Positions 7,346-16,437 of a stretch of DNA of 64,000 bases are shown here, piece by piece; within the stretch, counting starts at the first letter, position 1; each line of letters begins with the position of its first letter. This DNA comes from JBMOMT01 sp049324835 (lineage in GTDB: Bacteria > Chloroflexota > Anaerolineae > CAYNKW01): assembly GCA_049324835.1 (NCBI GenBank), contig JBMOMT010000040.1:62001-126000 (forward strand), read 5' to 3'. The notes beneath the pieces are model-generated. The model was given only the letters and a program-made list of their open reading frames with translations, ran no database searches and had not been told where the DNA came from. Position numbers and translations under genes: made by a program.

Positions 7346-8289
7346 GCGCCTGCCCTCACTTTTTCGTGGCGCTGCCAGCGACCCCAGGCCCACAGCACCG
7401 GCAGCGCCGATAACAACGCCACCGTGCCGACGAGCCCACCCTCTGGGCCAAAAGCGTCGCCGGTGATGATCGAAACCATACCCCGGTCACTCACCGCCAG
7501 CAGACCGCCGTAACGCACGCCGCTCACCGGCAGTGAAAAGACCGGGCCTTGAAAAAAGTTCCAGCTAAAATGGTAGGCCATCGGCAGCCACAGGTTGCCC
7601 GTGACCAGCCAGGCGTAACCGAAAACCAGCCCTGCCAGCGTGATGTTGAACAGCGCGATCAGGTTAAAGTTGGGGTTCAGGGCGTGAAACAGACCAAACA
7701 ACAGCGAAGAAAGCCCCAGCCCAACCACAGGCCCGGCGCCCTGGTGCAGGTTGACCAGCAAGTAGCCCCGGAACATCAGCTCTTCACCCACGGCCACCAG
7801 CCCGAACAGCAAAACGGCCAATCCTCCTCGAGCCAGCCCCTGCAAGAGCGCCCTGCCATCCAGCAGGCCCACCGATAACAACCCGCCGGCCCACTCGACG
7901 GCAAAGATGAAACACATCTGCGCGCCCCCCAACCCCAGGCCGATCAACGCCTCCCAACCCCAACCGCGGCGACGGTGAAAGCCCAGACTGGCGAAATCGC
8001 GCCGGTCGAGCCAGCGGCAAAAGGCAAAGGTGAGCAGCAGCAGCGCCAGCAACTCGAAGAACTTGAGCAGCAACAGAAACCAGAGAGGCAAATCGGCAGG
8101 CTGGATGGCAGCCAGCACGTCGGCCATGTCGCCTCTGCCACGGAGCATCAGATAGCCCACATAGAGCACACCGGCCGGCAACTGGATCGCCAGCAGCGCG
8201 GTCAGGTAGCCGCCCAGATACAGCGCCACCCGCCAGCCGGAGCGAAGCCGTCCATCCAGGATAAACCAGCGCCCAATGTTCACGCTCAT
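7342..8289 (-). CDS. CPBP-family intramembrane metalloprotease
   Basis: This integral membrane protein of 315 residues has about seven to eight transmembrane segments. It shows the CPBP (CAAX protease and bacteriocin-processing) motifs in order: EELMFRG, then FGLFHAL, then YHFSWN, which supply the Glu and His active-site residues. Family members cleave prenylated or membrane peptides; the target here is unknown. The start ATG 8289 overlaps the upstream stop as ATGA. It sits between a binding lipoprotein and a Nudix gene in a tightly coupled set. Confidence 0.88.
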   Translation of the reverse strand: MSVNIGRWFILDGRLRSGWRVALYLGGYLTALLAIQLPAGVLYVGYLMLRGRGDMADVLAAIQPADLPLWFLLLLKFFELLALLLLTFAFCRWLDRRDFASLGFHRRRGWGWEALIGLGLGGAQMCFIFAVEWAGGLLSVGLLDGRALLQGLARGGLAVLLFGLVAVGEELMFRGYLLVNLHQGAGPVVGLGLSSLLFGLFHALNPNFNLIALFNITLAGLVFGYAWLVTGNLWLPMAYHFSWNFFQGPVFSLPVSGVRYGGLLAVSDRGMVSIITGDAFGPEGGLVGTVALLSALPVLWAWGRWQRHEKVRAGA

Positions 8290-10046
8290 TTGCCTTCCCG
8301 CAGATGCCACTCGGCGACGTTCCAATAAAACCCGGCAAAAGGCCCCGGTTGCAGCCCGATCAACGAACTGGAGGTTATCACCTGTCGTTGAGCGGTGAAC
8401 AAAAAAACGTAGGGTTGATCGGCGGCCAGCCGTTGGGCCAGCGCGCGGTAGGCCGCCGCCCGACGCGCCGCATCGCAGCCGGGCGCCAATCGACCCTGCT
8501 CCAACAACGCATCGACCTCGGCGCTGGCATAGGAGCCAAAGTTAAAACCGATGTCCGGCTCACTCTGAGCCTGAGCCCAAAGCCAGCTCTGATCCGGCCC
8601 CGGCTCCAGCGGCCAGTCAAAAGCCACCACGTCGAACTTGTGGCCCAACAGATCGTCCAAGAAACTGCCCCAGGGCAGCACTTCGACCTGCGCCGCAACC
8701 CCCAGCGCGTGCCAGTAACCCTGCGCCAGCATGGCCACACGCTCGCGGGCAGGGTTCTCCAGGTTGGTGAGAATGGACACTTGCAGCCGGCGGCCATCTT
8801 TTTCCAGCAGACCATCACCGTCGGCGTCGCGCCAGCCGGTCTCCGCCAAAAGTTGGCGGGCACGTTCTGGATCGTAGCCCGGCGCATCCGGCGGCGCGCC
8901 ATCGAGCGCCCAGTGAGCGTCCGGCCAGGGCGCGTTCAGCAGCGCGCCCCGGCCATCGAGCGCCACCTCCAATAAACGCTCTCGATCCAACGCCAGCGCC
9001 AACGCCTGCCGCACGGTCGCATCACTCAGCAGCGGGTGGGTGGTGTTGAAAATCAAAACGTGCCAGCGATCGGCCGGATAGGCCAAAAGCTGAAACCCTT
9101 CCGGCAACGAGACCGCTTCGAGATCGCCGGTCAGGCGCGCCAGGTGCGCACGCCCCTGCCTCAACTCTTCCCACAAAGTCGCTGCATCCGGCACGACACG
9201 ATACGTCCAGCCATCCAGGTAGGGGCGGCCGGCCCAATAGTGCTCGTTGGCCGTCAGCGCCAACCGCTCGCCCGGCTGCCACGCCTCCAAAACGAATGGC
9301 CCGCTGCCCACCGGCTGCTCGTTGAACGACGCTCCGACCAGCTCCTGGCCCTGCAGCAGATGCCGCGGCAGGATCGGCACGCGACCCACGGCATAGAGGG
9401 CGTCGCAGCCCGGTTCGGCCAGGGTGACGGCGACCGTTTCGTCGTCCGGAACCGTCACCTCGACGACCCCGGCCAGGTCGAAACGGTAAGGACTTGGCCC
9501 GTCGGGGTCGCCTGCGGCGCTCAGGGTAAAGGCTACGTCGGCGGCGGAGAGCGGCCGGCCGTCGTGCCAGGCCACGCCGGAGCGCAGGTGAAAGGTAAAA
9601 GTCCGCCCGTCGTCCGCGACCTGCCAGTCTTCCGCCAGGCCCGGCAACAGGGCCGCCGTCTGCGGGTTCACGCGCAAGAGGCTGTCGAAGAGCAAACGGC
9701 CCACGTCGCGCGAGAGGTCGTCTTCGGCCAGCAGCGGGTTGAGGGTGGTAATACCCGCCAGACCCAGCTCCACGATGCGTCCGCCCCGCGGGATGGGGCT
9801 GGGGGTAGCAGTGAGCGGGCGTGTCATCGTTGCAGCCGGCGGCAACGTGGCCGTCGCCGTGGAGCGGGGCGCAACCGTCGCCGTCGAGGAAGGCGGCGGC
9901 GTCAGAGTCGCCGGGGTGGTGGGTGAAGGCCTGGCAGCCCCGGTTGCCGTAGCAACCGAAGGTGCGATGCGCCGGCACGCGGGCAGCAAAATCACCAAAG
10001 CCAGCAGGAGCCACGTCCGCGGGTGGTGAGCGTTGGGCAACGACAT
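8286..10046 (-). CDS. Family 5 extracellular solute-binding lipoprotein (peptide/nickel type)
   Basis: The 586-residue protein has a lipoprotein signal (lipobox LPAC near residue 24), a Thr/Pro/Ala-rich linker to about residue 85, then an SBP family 5 domain beginning with VELGLAGITTLNPLLAEDDL and containing FTFHLRSGVAWHDGRPLSAADV. It would capture peptides or similar ligands outside the membrane. No permease or ATPase gene is adjacent, so it is an orphan that may feed another Dpp system in this block. ATG 10046 abuts GGAGGA, while TTG at 10040 has better spacing and could be the true start. Confidence 0.85.
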   Translation of the reverse strand: MSLPNAHHPRTWLLLALVILLPACRRIAPSVATATGAARPSPTTPATLTPPPSSTATVAPRSTATATLPPAATMTRPLTATPSPIPRGGRIVELGLAGITTLNPLLAEDDLSRDVGRLLFDSLLRVNPQTAALLPGLAEDWQVADDGRTFTFHLRSGVAWHDGRPLSAADVAFTLSAAGDPDGPSPYRFDLAGVVEVTVPDDETVAVTLAEPGCDALYAVGRVPILPRHLLQGQELVGASFNEQPVGSGPFVLEAWQPGERLALTANEHYWAGRPYLDGWTYRVVPDAATLWEELRQGRAHLARLTGDLEAVSLPEGFQLLAYPADRWHVLIFNTTHPLLSDATVRQALALALDRERLLEVALDGRGALLNAPWPDAHWALDGAPPDAPGYDPERARQLLAETGWRDADGDGLLEKDGRRLQVSILTNLENPARERVAMLAQGYWHALGVAAQVEVLPWGSFLDDLLGHKFDVVAFDWPLEPGPDQSWLWAQAQSEPDIGFNFGSYASAEVDALLEQGRLAPGCDAARRAAAYRALAQRLAADQPYVFLFTAQRQVITSSSLIGLQPGPFAGFYWNVAEWHLREGK

Positions 10047-10070
10047 TCCTCCACGTTTCCCCGGCGGGCG

Positions 10071-11513
10071 CTAGCGATTGACCAGCGCATCGTGCGCCGC
10101 CAGCAGTTGGAGATCGGGCGACTGGCGCAGGCCCCAGTCGCCCAGCGGCGCCTGGATATCCGGGATCACACCTGTGCCCTCGAGGGTGCTGCCATCGGGC
10201 AACTGGAGCGTGCTGACGGCCAGGCGAATGAGCGAGCCGTCGGCCAGGTTAAAGCCGGTGATGCCCTCCGTATTGCCGGCCGTGGGCATGCCCACCAGCA
10301 CCGCCCGGCCCGATTGTTGCATGGCGGTGGCAAAATACTCGGCCGCGCTGTGGCTGGCGCCGTCGGTGAGCACGGCCACAGGGGTCGTCTCGTTCCAACG
10401 CACCGGCCCACGGATGCGATAGGTGGTCTGGGTGGCATCGGCCCGCAGGGGGCCGACCTGGCCGAACACACCGCTGGTAAAGATGGCGATGGCGCGATCG
10501 GCGTTGCCGCCTGGATTGTGACGCACATCCACCACCAGGCCCTCCAGCGGCGACTCTTGCTCCAGACGCTCGATGGCATCGAGCAGGTTGACGTCGGCGT
10601 CGCCGGAAAAATCGGGCACCCGCACGTAACCAACGCGCGGCGACTCGCTCAGCAGGCCAGCCTGCCAGCCGTCACAGCCGAATGCACCACCGAGCCGCAG
10701 CTTGACATCTTTTGGGGCGCGATCCGGGCCGTGCTGCACGGTCAGTGTGACCGTCTGGCCATCACCGAACATGGCCTGCTGCCGCAGGGCGGCATCAAAA
10801 CCCTCCGCCGTTTTGACGACCGGCTGGCCCTCGACAGCCAGAATCACGTCGCCGCGCTGTAGACCGGCGTCGGCAGCGGGGCCCACCTGGCAGACATACC
10901 AGATCAAGAGTTGCTCGTCCTCGCGCGCCGGCCAGATCTGCAAACCGGCCCAGGGCCGGCTCACGGCATCGTTGGGCAGATCGAACTCGGCAGCGAAACG
11001 ATCCGGGGGGACAAAGCGGCTGTGATCGTCGTTCAGCTCGCGGATAAAGGCCGTCATGAGATCCCAAAAGGCGGCCTGATCCGTCACCGTGGCCACCCTG
11101 GAGCGGTAGGCATCCCCCACGGCCTGCCAGTCGACGCCGTTGAAACTGTCACGCACGTAATTATCGGCCACGATCTGCCAGGCCTGCTCCAGGATGGCCG
11201 GATAATCGTCTGGCGCGATCGATCTGCCGCTGGTCTCGCCAGACGGCGTGGCCGGAACCACGGTCACCTTTTTCGTGAGCGCCTCTGCCGTGGCCCGTGG
11301 CCCGGTGAGCGCCCGAGCGGTCGGCGTAGGCGTGGGCTGCGGCGCAGCGCTCGCCGTGGGTGATGGGGTATCGGCGGGCGCGAGGGTTGCCGTGTCCGTT
11401 GGTTCAACGGCGATACTAGACGTCGGTGTGGCCGTGGGTGGCGCTTCGGTGGCGCACGCTGCCGCTGTCAATGCCAGCACGGTCAGGACAACAAACACAG
11501 TGAGACGATGCAT
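10071..11513 (-). CDS. S41-family (C-terminal-processing-like) protease, lipoprotein
   Basis: A signal peptide with lipobox TAAAC is followed by a Thr/Pro-rich linker, a helical N-terminal region, a PDZ domain around residues 215-265 (GPAADAGLQRGDVILAVEG) and an S41 catalytic core (VVDVRHNPGGN, then GASHSAAEYFA). The extracytoplasmic location follows from the lipobox. The segment after the presumed nucleophile region reads PTAGNTEG, where CtpA/Prc proteins have TFGKG with the catalytic Lys. The enzyme may therefore use the variant mechanism of other S41 branches, or be impaired. The 480-residue length is typical. It lies in the minus-strand run of surface proteins. Confidence 0.82.
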   Translation of the reverse strand: MHRLTVFVVLTVLALTAAACATEAPPTATPTSSIAVEPTDTATLAPADTPSPTASAAPQPTPTPTARALTGPRATAEALTKKVTVVPATPSGETSGRSIAPDDYPAILEQAWQIVADNYVRDSFNGVDWQAVGDAYRSRVATVTDQAAFWDLMTAFIRELNDDHSRFVPPDRFAAEFDLPNDAVSRPWAGLQIWPAREDEQLLIWYVCQVGPAADAGLQRGDVILAVEGQPVVKTAEGFDAALRQQAMFGDGQTVTLTVQHGPDRAPKDVKLRLGGAFGCDGWQAGLLSESPRVGYVRVPDFSGDADVNLLDAIERLEQESPLEGLVVDVRHNPGGNADRAIAIFTSGVFGQVGPLRADATQTTYRIRGPVRWNETTPVAVLTDGASHSAAEYFATAMQQSGRAVLVGMPTAGNTEGITGFNLADGSLIRLAVSTLQLPDGSTLEGTGVIPDIQAPLGDWGLRQSPDLQLLAAHDALVNR

Positions 11514-11567
11514 CGCACCCTCCTCGATCCGGGCAAACCGGAAGCAGAACGGAACAACAGGCCAGGC

Positions 11568-13340
11568 TCACACGCCGCCCAAAAAGAGCACACCATAGAC
11601 AGCCGTGGTCAGGATGCCGTCGATGGTCATATAGATGAGGGCAAAAAAGAGCAGCGATCGTCGCTGGCAACCAAAGGTGAAACGGTGGGCCAACCACAAC
11701 GCCAGCGCCGTGAGGCCAAGCGGCACACCCCACAACAGCGGGAGGTTCATCCACTGCGGGATGAACAGCAGCCAGGCAGAAAATGGCACGTAATCGCGCA
11801 TGCCGGGAAAGACCGCCAGTTTACCCAGCCAATAAGCGGCCAGGGCCAGCCCCAGGCTGACGAGCGTGCCGGGACGGGTGAGCATTTCGTCTTCGCCGCG
11901 CAGCCGGGCAGTGAGGCCAATGATCACCATCGGCACCACCATCCAGACCAGGACAAAGGGCAGCAGCAGCGCGCCGGTGGCCAGGCCAAAGAGCGTCTCA
12001 CCGCTCAGTTGGACGATATCGTCGGGAGTGAATTGGCTCAGGGATTGCCGGATATCTGGCGCTGTGCTGGTAAAATAGACCATATAACCGGGCAAAGCCC
12101 CGCGCTGCAGCCAGGTCAGGTACAGGTAACCCGATGCGTCGCTCAGGATAAAGGGATCGGTCGAGTTGGCCGCCGTAAAGCTGAGCAACTGGTACGTCTC
12201 TGCCGAGCCTGCCCGCAAAAAGGCCGTGCTCACCTGCCCGGCCTGCTTTCGCCGCAGGTAATCCATCTGGAGGTTGAACGCGATCGCCAGCTCGGACGCC
12301 ATCGCCGGATTGGTGGTCACATCTCGGATGTGAGCGGTGCCTCCGGCAGCATCCAGAACCACCCGCTCACCGGCAAGTAACTCCCCCTGAGGGTATGGCT
12401 GGTAGGTGAGATCGTAGCTGGATGGCACCCTCAACAGGATCGGCGGCGAGACGAGTTGGGGCTGAGCATGAACAAAATGCACATAACTGGTGTTGACCGC
12501 GCCGGCCTGCATGCCGGTGCGCTCCTCCACCGTCCAGAACAGATAAACGTCCGACGAGTCGAGCCCCAACCACGGACCATGCAAGATGCTGGTGGGACCC
12601 AGCACCGGCCTCGCCACGCCCTGCTCCTGATGCGGTTGAAAAGTTGCAGCAGGATAGGCGGCGTAAAACAGGCGCGTTTCGCCATAACCCGGTGGATGGT
12701 GCGCCCAGACGGCGTGCAGCGTGCCGGCGTCATCCAGTTGCAGATCGGGCCGCACCCCCTGTGGATCGACCGGTATCGCCTCGGCGTCCAGATGGCCCGA
12801 GGGCAGAGCATACAACCCTGGCGAGCGCCGCGGCCCGGCGAACCAGACCACCGCCGAGCCATCGGGCGCAAAAACCACGTCGTAGGCATCGGCTTCAAGC
12901 TCGCCGGAGAGCAAAAGGGGCGGCTCCAGACGTTGCGTGGCGACATCCAGCCGGGCGTGATAGAGTCTGTCATCGCTGAGCCAAAACAGACGCAGGCTCT
13001 GACCATCCCAGAACATTTTGGGCGAACCGGGCTGGGTCAGCTCGAATTCGGCAAAGGCGCGCTCCCAGAGCACCTCGGCCTGCCGGTTGAGGGCTACCAC
13101 GCGCGGGTAATAAAAAGAGTCGGCCTGACGGTCGATGAGCAAAAAATAGATCCTGCCGGCGTCGTCGAGCGCCAGCGGCGCCGGCTGCCCGACGAGTGTA
13201 TTGCCCACGGCGCGCGCCCGGTTCCAGCCCGACGCCCTGAGCCACAGGCGCTGCTCCTCAGGCGCGGCACAGCCCGAAAGGATCAACAGCGCCATCAAGA
13301 GGCCGGCCAGGGATGGCCAAGATTTCTTTGACCTGCTCAT
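11568..13340 (-). CDS. Membrane lipoprotein with propeller-like repeats and C-terminal membrane bundle
   Basis: No named family is recognised. The 590 residues begin with a lipoprotein signal (LSGC). Residues about 30-410 are rich in repeated short strands with Trp/Tyr and Asp turns (for example PLALDDAGRIYFL, DLQLDDAGTLHAVW, LSDASGYLYLTW), typical of a beta-propeller or a repeated ASP-box-like fold facing outside. The last 170 residues contain about five hydrophobic segments. A surface sensor or glycan/peptide-binding role is possible but unproven. Start ATG 13340 was chosen because it directly precedes the signal peptide; upstream codons add residues overlapping the palindrome at 13363. Confidence 0.7.
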   Translation of the reverse strand: MSRSKKSWPSLAGLLMALLILSGCAAPEEQRLWLRASGWNRARAVGNTLVGQPAPLALDDAGRIYFLLIDRQADSFYYPRVVALNRQAEVLWERAFAEFELTQPGSPKMFWDGQSLRLFWLSDDRLYHARLDVATQRLEPPLLLSGELEADAYDVVFAPDGSAVVWFAGPRRSPGLYALPSGHLDAEAIPVDPQGVRPDLQLDDAGTLHAVWAHHPPGYGETRLFYAAYPAATFQPHQEQGVARPVLGPTSILHGPWLGLDSSDVYLFWTVEERTGMQAGAVNTSYVHFVHAQPQLVSPPILLRVPSSYDLTYQPYPQGELLAGERVVLDAAGGTAHIRDVTTNPAMASELAIAFNLQMDYLRRKQAGQVSTAFLRAGSAETYQLLSFTAANSTDPFILSDASGYLYLTWLQRGALPGYMVYFTSTAPDIRQSLSQFTPDDIVQLSGETLFGLATGALLLPFVLVWMVVPMVIIGLTARLRGEDEMLTRPGTLVSLGLALAAYWLGKLAVFPGMRDYVPFSAWLLFIPQWMNLPLLWGVPLGLTALALWLAHRFTFGCQRRSLLFFALIYMTIDGILTTAVYGVLFLGGV

Positions 13341-13362
13341 GCTTATACCATGCACATCAATA

Positions 13363-13385
13363 GGGGCGAGTCCTGGACTCGCCCC
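13363..13385. repeat. Intergenic palindrome, copy 2 (GGGGCGAGTC type)
   Basis: Arms GGGGCGAGTCC (13363-13373) and GGACTCGCCCC (13375-13385) flank one T. The arms match the copy at 5950-5974. It lies between two co-oriented genes, so it is not only a convergent-gene terminator. Confidence 0.7.
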
Positions 13386-13417
13386 CACTCAACCAACGTG
13401 ATCCGTCAAAGACCAAC

Positions 13418-14062
13418 TCAGGGTTTTTCGGTGGAGATATTCTCTGCCTTGACCCAGCCTTCACCGGCGGGAGCATCGATCTTGTACCAGGTCTCACCGC
13501 CGACATCGGTGCTGTCCAGGATGACCACCGCCACCCCACGCTCCTGATTGGCCAGCATCCGCGTGCTGCCAGGCTCAGACACGATGTTGATGAGATAGGC
13601 CTTGCCGGTGAGGTAGACCGTATCACCCACCTGCGGCCCCTCAGACGCAGCAGGCGTCGGCGTGGCCGCCGCCCCCACAGCCTGCAAGTATTGGGCTTCT
13701 ATCCAACCCTCGCCTGCCGTGCTTTTTACCAGGTACCAGATCTTGCCATCCAGCTCCTGCGAGCCCAGCACCGTGCCCGTATCACCACGACCGGCGTGGG
13801 AAAAAGCTGTCCGGTCGCCTGGCTGGCGGTATATGGGCACGAGAAATGCCGTGCCCACAAACTCGACCGTATCGTCGACCTGGAACTCGGCCGCCGATTC
13901 CACCGGTTTGGTGGCTGTTGGCGCCGCAGCCTCACGCGCCCGGGTGGTGGCATCTTCCGGCGACAGAACCTCGCCAGCCTGTTCACAGGCCAGGCTGGGC
14001 AGGATCAACATGGCCAAAAAGACCAACCCTACGATCCAGATATTTCGTCGATGCTGCGACAT
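13418..14062 (-). CDS. Lipoprotein with two SH3b domains
   Basis: The 214-residue protein has a signal peptide ending in a lipobox (LPSLAC), an Ala/Thr linker and two bacterial SH3-like repeats: FVGTAFLVPIYRQPG to GEGWIEAQYL, and LTGKAYLINIVSEPG to GEGWVKAENI. The paired GEGW turns mark each repeat. SH3b domains usually bind cell-wall or peptide ligands. The gene starts four bases after the permease gene ends, so it belongs to the same operon. An in-frame upstream start lies inside the permease gene and was rejected. Confidence 0.82.
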   Translation of the reverse strand: MSQHRRNIWIVGLVFLAMLILPSLACEQAGEVLSPEDATTRAREAAAPTATKPVESAAEFQVDDTVEFVGTAFLVPIYRQPGDRTAFSHAGRGDTGTVLGSQELDGKIWYLVKSTAGEGWIEAQYLQAVGAAATPTPAASEGPQVGDTVYLTGKAYLINIVSEPGSTRMLANQERGVAVVILDSTDVGGETWYKIDAPAGEGWVKAENISTEKP

Positions 14063-14066
14063 CCTC

Positions 14067-15113
14067 TTACCCCCTGCCCCGTATGCGTGGATCAAAAGCG
14101 TCACGCAATCCATCACCCATAAAGTTAAAGGCCAGCGTCAGCAGCGCCAGCGCGATGCCCGGCACCAACACCAGATGGGGGTTGGAACGAACGCCCAGGT
14201 AACCATCGTTGATCATGGCGCCCCAACTCGGCGTCGGCGGGTTCACCCCCAGGCCGATAAAGCTGAGCGCTGCTTCTAAAAAGATGTAGCCCGGAATGGC
14301 CAGCGATTCGGCGATCAACAACGGCCCGATGACGTTGGGCAGCAGGTGTTTGAACATGATGCGCGAATTACCCGAACCCACCGCCCGCGCCGCTTCGACG
14401 AACTCTTTTTGTTTATAAGACAACACCTGACCACGGGCCAGGCGGGCCATGCCCAGCCAGTTGAGCGCACCCAGGGCAATAAAAATGAACAACATGCCAC
14501 CCAACGACTGGTTCCACTTGATGAGTGTGCCTGCCAGGCCGGTGGTAACACCCTGGCGCGCCAGGGCCTGAAAATAAACCTGCATCAAAATGATGATCGG
14601 CAGCAACGGCACGGCGTACAAAAAGTCTACCACGCGCATGATGGCCATATCCACGCGCCCACCGGCAAAACCCGAAATGATGCCGACCACCGTGCCGATG
14701 AGCAGGCTCACCAGCGCTCCCACCACCGCCACCGACAGCGACACCCGCGTGCCATAGATCATGCGGCTCCACAGGTCACGGCCCAGCGCGTCCGAGCCGA
14801 CGAAAAAGACGGTGCAGCCCCACTCCAGCGGGGTATCGTACCAATGGCATTTTTCCATGGCATAATCGGTGGTGACAATATAACCGGTCATCGGTTTGGT
14901 TCGGGCATTTTTGTTGTTCTGCGTGGCGAAATCATAAGGCGTCACCAGCGGAGCAACAAGCGCCACCACCACCACAAAGAGGATAAAGATCGCGCCGCCC
15001 ACACCCACCACGTTGCGCTGAAACTCGCGCCAGGCATCACTCATGGGGCTGCGACCCTTGCCCAATGGCGTTTCAAAGGCAGTGGTCAGGCCGTTTTTTT
15101 CTTTTTCAGCCAT
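14067..15113 (-). CDS. ABC transporter permease, DppC/OppC type (second system)
   Basis: This inner-membrane subunit of a peptide/nickel-type importer has 348 residues. An N-terminal hydrophobic segment near 40-60 precedes a large periplasm-facing loop and a five-helix permease core with the EAA motif EAARAVGSG, which contacts the ATPase. It ends in the family tail DAFDPRIRG. GAGGG precedes ATG 15113. It pairs with the DppB-type gene upstream and binding protein 16438-18330. No ATPase genes accompany this set, so DppD and DppF at 24647-26610 probably energise it. Confidence 0.93.
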   Translation of the reverse strand: MAEKEKNGLTTAFETPLGKGRSPMSDAWREFQRNVVGVGGAIFILFVVVVALVAPLVTPYDFATQNNKNARTKPMTGYIVTTDYAMEKCHWYDTPLEWGCTVFFVGSDALGRDLWSRMIYGTRVSLSVAVVGALVSLLIGTVVGIISGFAGGRVDMAIMRVVDFLYAVPLLPIIILMQVYFQALARQGVTTGLAGTLIKWNQSLGGMLFIFIALGALNWLGMARLARGQVLSYKQKEFVEAARAVGSGNSRIMFKHLLPNVIGPLLIAESLAIPGYIFLEAALSFIGLGVNPPTPSWGAMINDGYLGVRSNPHLVLVPGIALALLTLAFNFMGDGLRDAFDPRIRGRG

Positions 15114-15124
15114 GCGTCATCCCT

Positions 15125-16096
15125 CTAATCGTAACGTATGCGCGGATCCAGCCAGGCGTAGACAATGTCCACAAAGATATTGCCCAGAATGAGCATCACG
15201 GCATAGATCAGCGTCAGACTGGTCAGCAAAAAGTACTCGCGCTCGGCCACACTGCCGATGAAGCGGCGTCCCATGCCATTGATGGCAAAGATCTGCTCCA
15301 CGATCAACGAGCCGGTGAGATAACCGGCCAACATGGGGCCCAGGAGCGTCGCCACAGGGATGAGCGAGTTCTTGAGAGCATGCCCCACCACTACCACCCG
15401 CTCGCGCTGCCCCTTGGCGCGGGCGGTGCGGATATAGTCTTCCCCCATCACCTCCAGCAGGCTGGCGCGGGTCAGCCGGGCGATGCCGGCCGCCGAGCCG
15501 GAGCTCAACGTCAACACCGGCAGCACGGCGTGATGCCAGAATTCAGGCGTGGGTTTGGGCAAAAAACCCAGAACAAAGGGCGGTTCGGCTCCCCAAAAGG
15601 CGATGGGAAACCATTTGAGGGAGACGCCAAAGATCAAAATCAACACCGGCCCCAAGACCAGACTGGGTATCGACACACCCGCCACAGCAACGAACGTGGC
15701 GCTGTAATCGACGACGGTGTTATGTCCCAGCGCGGCAATGATGCCGGCCGGGATGCCGATCGTGAACCCCAACAACACCGCCATCGAGCCCAGTTGAGCT
15801 GAAACGGGCATCGTTTCGGCGACGATCTCGTTGACCGTCTGGCTGCGCAGGCGCATCATGGGGCCCAGATCCCCCTTGAGCAAATTGACGACGTACAGGA
15901 AAAACTGCTCGTACAGCGGCTTGTCCAGGCCATAACGCCGCTCCATGATCTGGCGCATGTACTCCGGCATCGCCCGCTCGCCCACGGTGTCGAACGGACC
16001 GCCGGGCAAAGCATGTACCAGCGTAAAAGTAACCAGGATGATGGCAAAGATCACCGGTAATGACACGAGCAGACGACGGATGATGTATTGGGCCAT
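15125..16096 (-). CDS. ABC transporter permease, DppB/OppB type (second system)
   Basis: The 323-residue integral membrane protein begins with the family N-terminus YIIRRLLVSLPVIFAI and has about six helices, an EAA-like motif (IRTARAKGQRER) and ends AWLDPRIRYD. It forms the translocation pore with the DppC-type subunit downstream. Start ATG 16096 has AGGAGG eight bases upstream; a GTG nine bases earlier lies directly on the ribosome binding site and is unlikely. The gap of 341 nt from the binding-protein gene holds an inverted repeat that may lower permease expression. Confidence 0.93.
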   Translation of the reverse strand: MAQYIIRRLLVSLPVIFAIILVTFTLVHALPGGPFDTVGERAMPEYMRQIMERRYGLDKPLYEQFFLYVVNLLKGDLGPMMRLRSQTVNEIVAETMPVSAQLGSMAVLLGFTIGIPAGIIAALGHNTVVDYSATFVAVAGVSIPSLVLGPVLILIFGVSLKWFPIAFWGAEPPFVLGFLPKPTPEFWHHAVLPVLTLSSGSAAGIARLTRASLLEVMGEDYIRTARAKGQRERVVVVGHALKNSLIPVATLLGPMLAGYLTGSLIVEQIFAINGMGRRFIGSVAEREYFLLTSLTLIYAVMLILGNIFVDIVYAWLDPRIRYD

Positions 16097-16105
16097 CCGC
16101 TCCAC

Positions 16106-16437
16106 CTCCTTTCGCCTCTCTCGGCGCCCGCCGCACCCCGGCGAGGACTGGAGAGAAATGCCTAGTTGGTTCCTGGCGCAAAATTCTCAGGGGTGGGGAA
16201 TCCCCGGTTTGCTGGGGTGATTTGAACCGCCCGGTGGGGTGGCCCCAAACAAGACTTGGCCGGGCCTTCAGCGTGGGCCTCAGTCGAGGCGTTCGGGAAT
16301 CCAGCAAGTTTTGGTAAAGCATCCCGCGAATTTCGCACCAGAAACCAGTTAACACTCAGCCTGCGGCTTGAGACAAGGTTGGAGGAGCGGCCTGCGGCCG
16401 CTCCCCCAATCAGACGACTCGTTGGTTCGAGAGCAGT
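16106..16437. other. Gene-free gap between binding protein and permease, with inverted repeat at 16384-16404
   Basis: About 330 nt without a supported gene. GGAGCGGCC-TGC-GGCCGCTCC at 16384-16404 is a perfect 9-bp hairpin just after the binding-protein stop, with no T-run, so it is a likely mRNA-stabilising or partial-termination stem. The stretch around 16185-16245 has several short GGGG/CCCC stems. No promoter was recognised. Confidence 0.55.
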
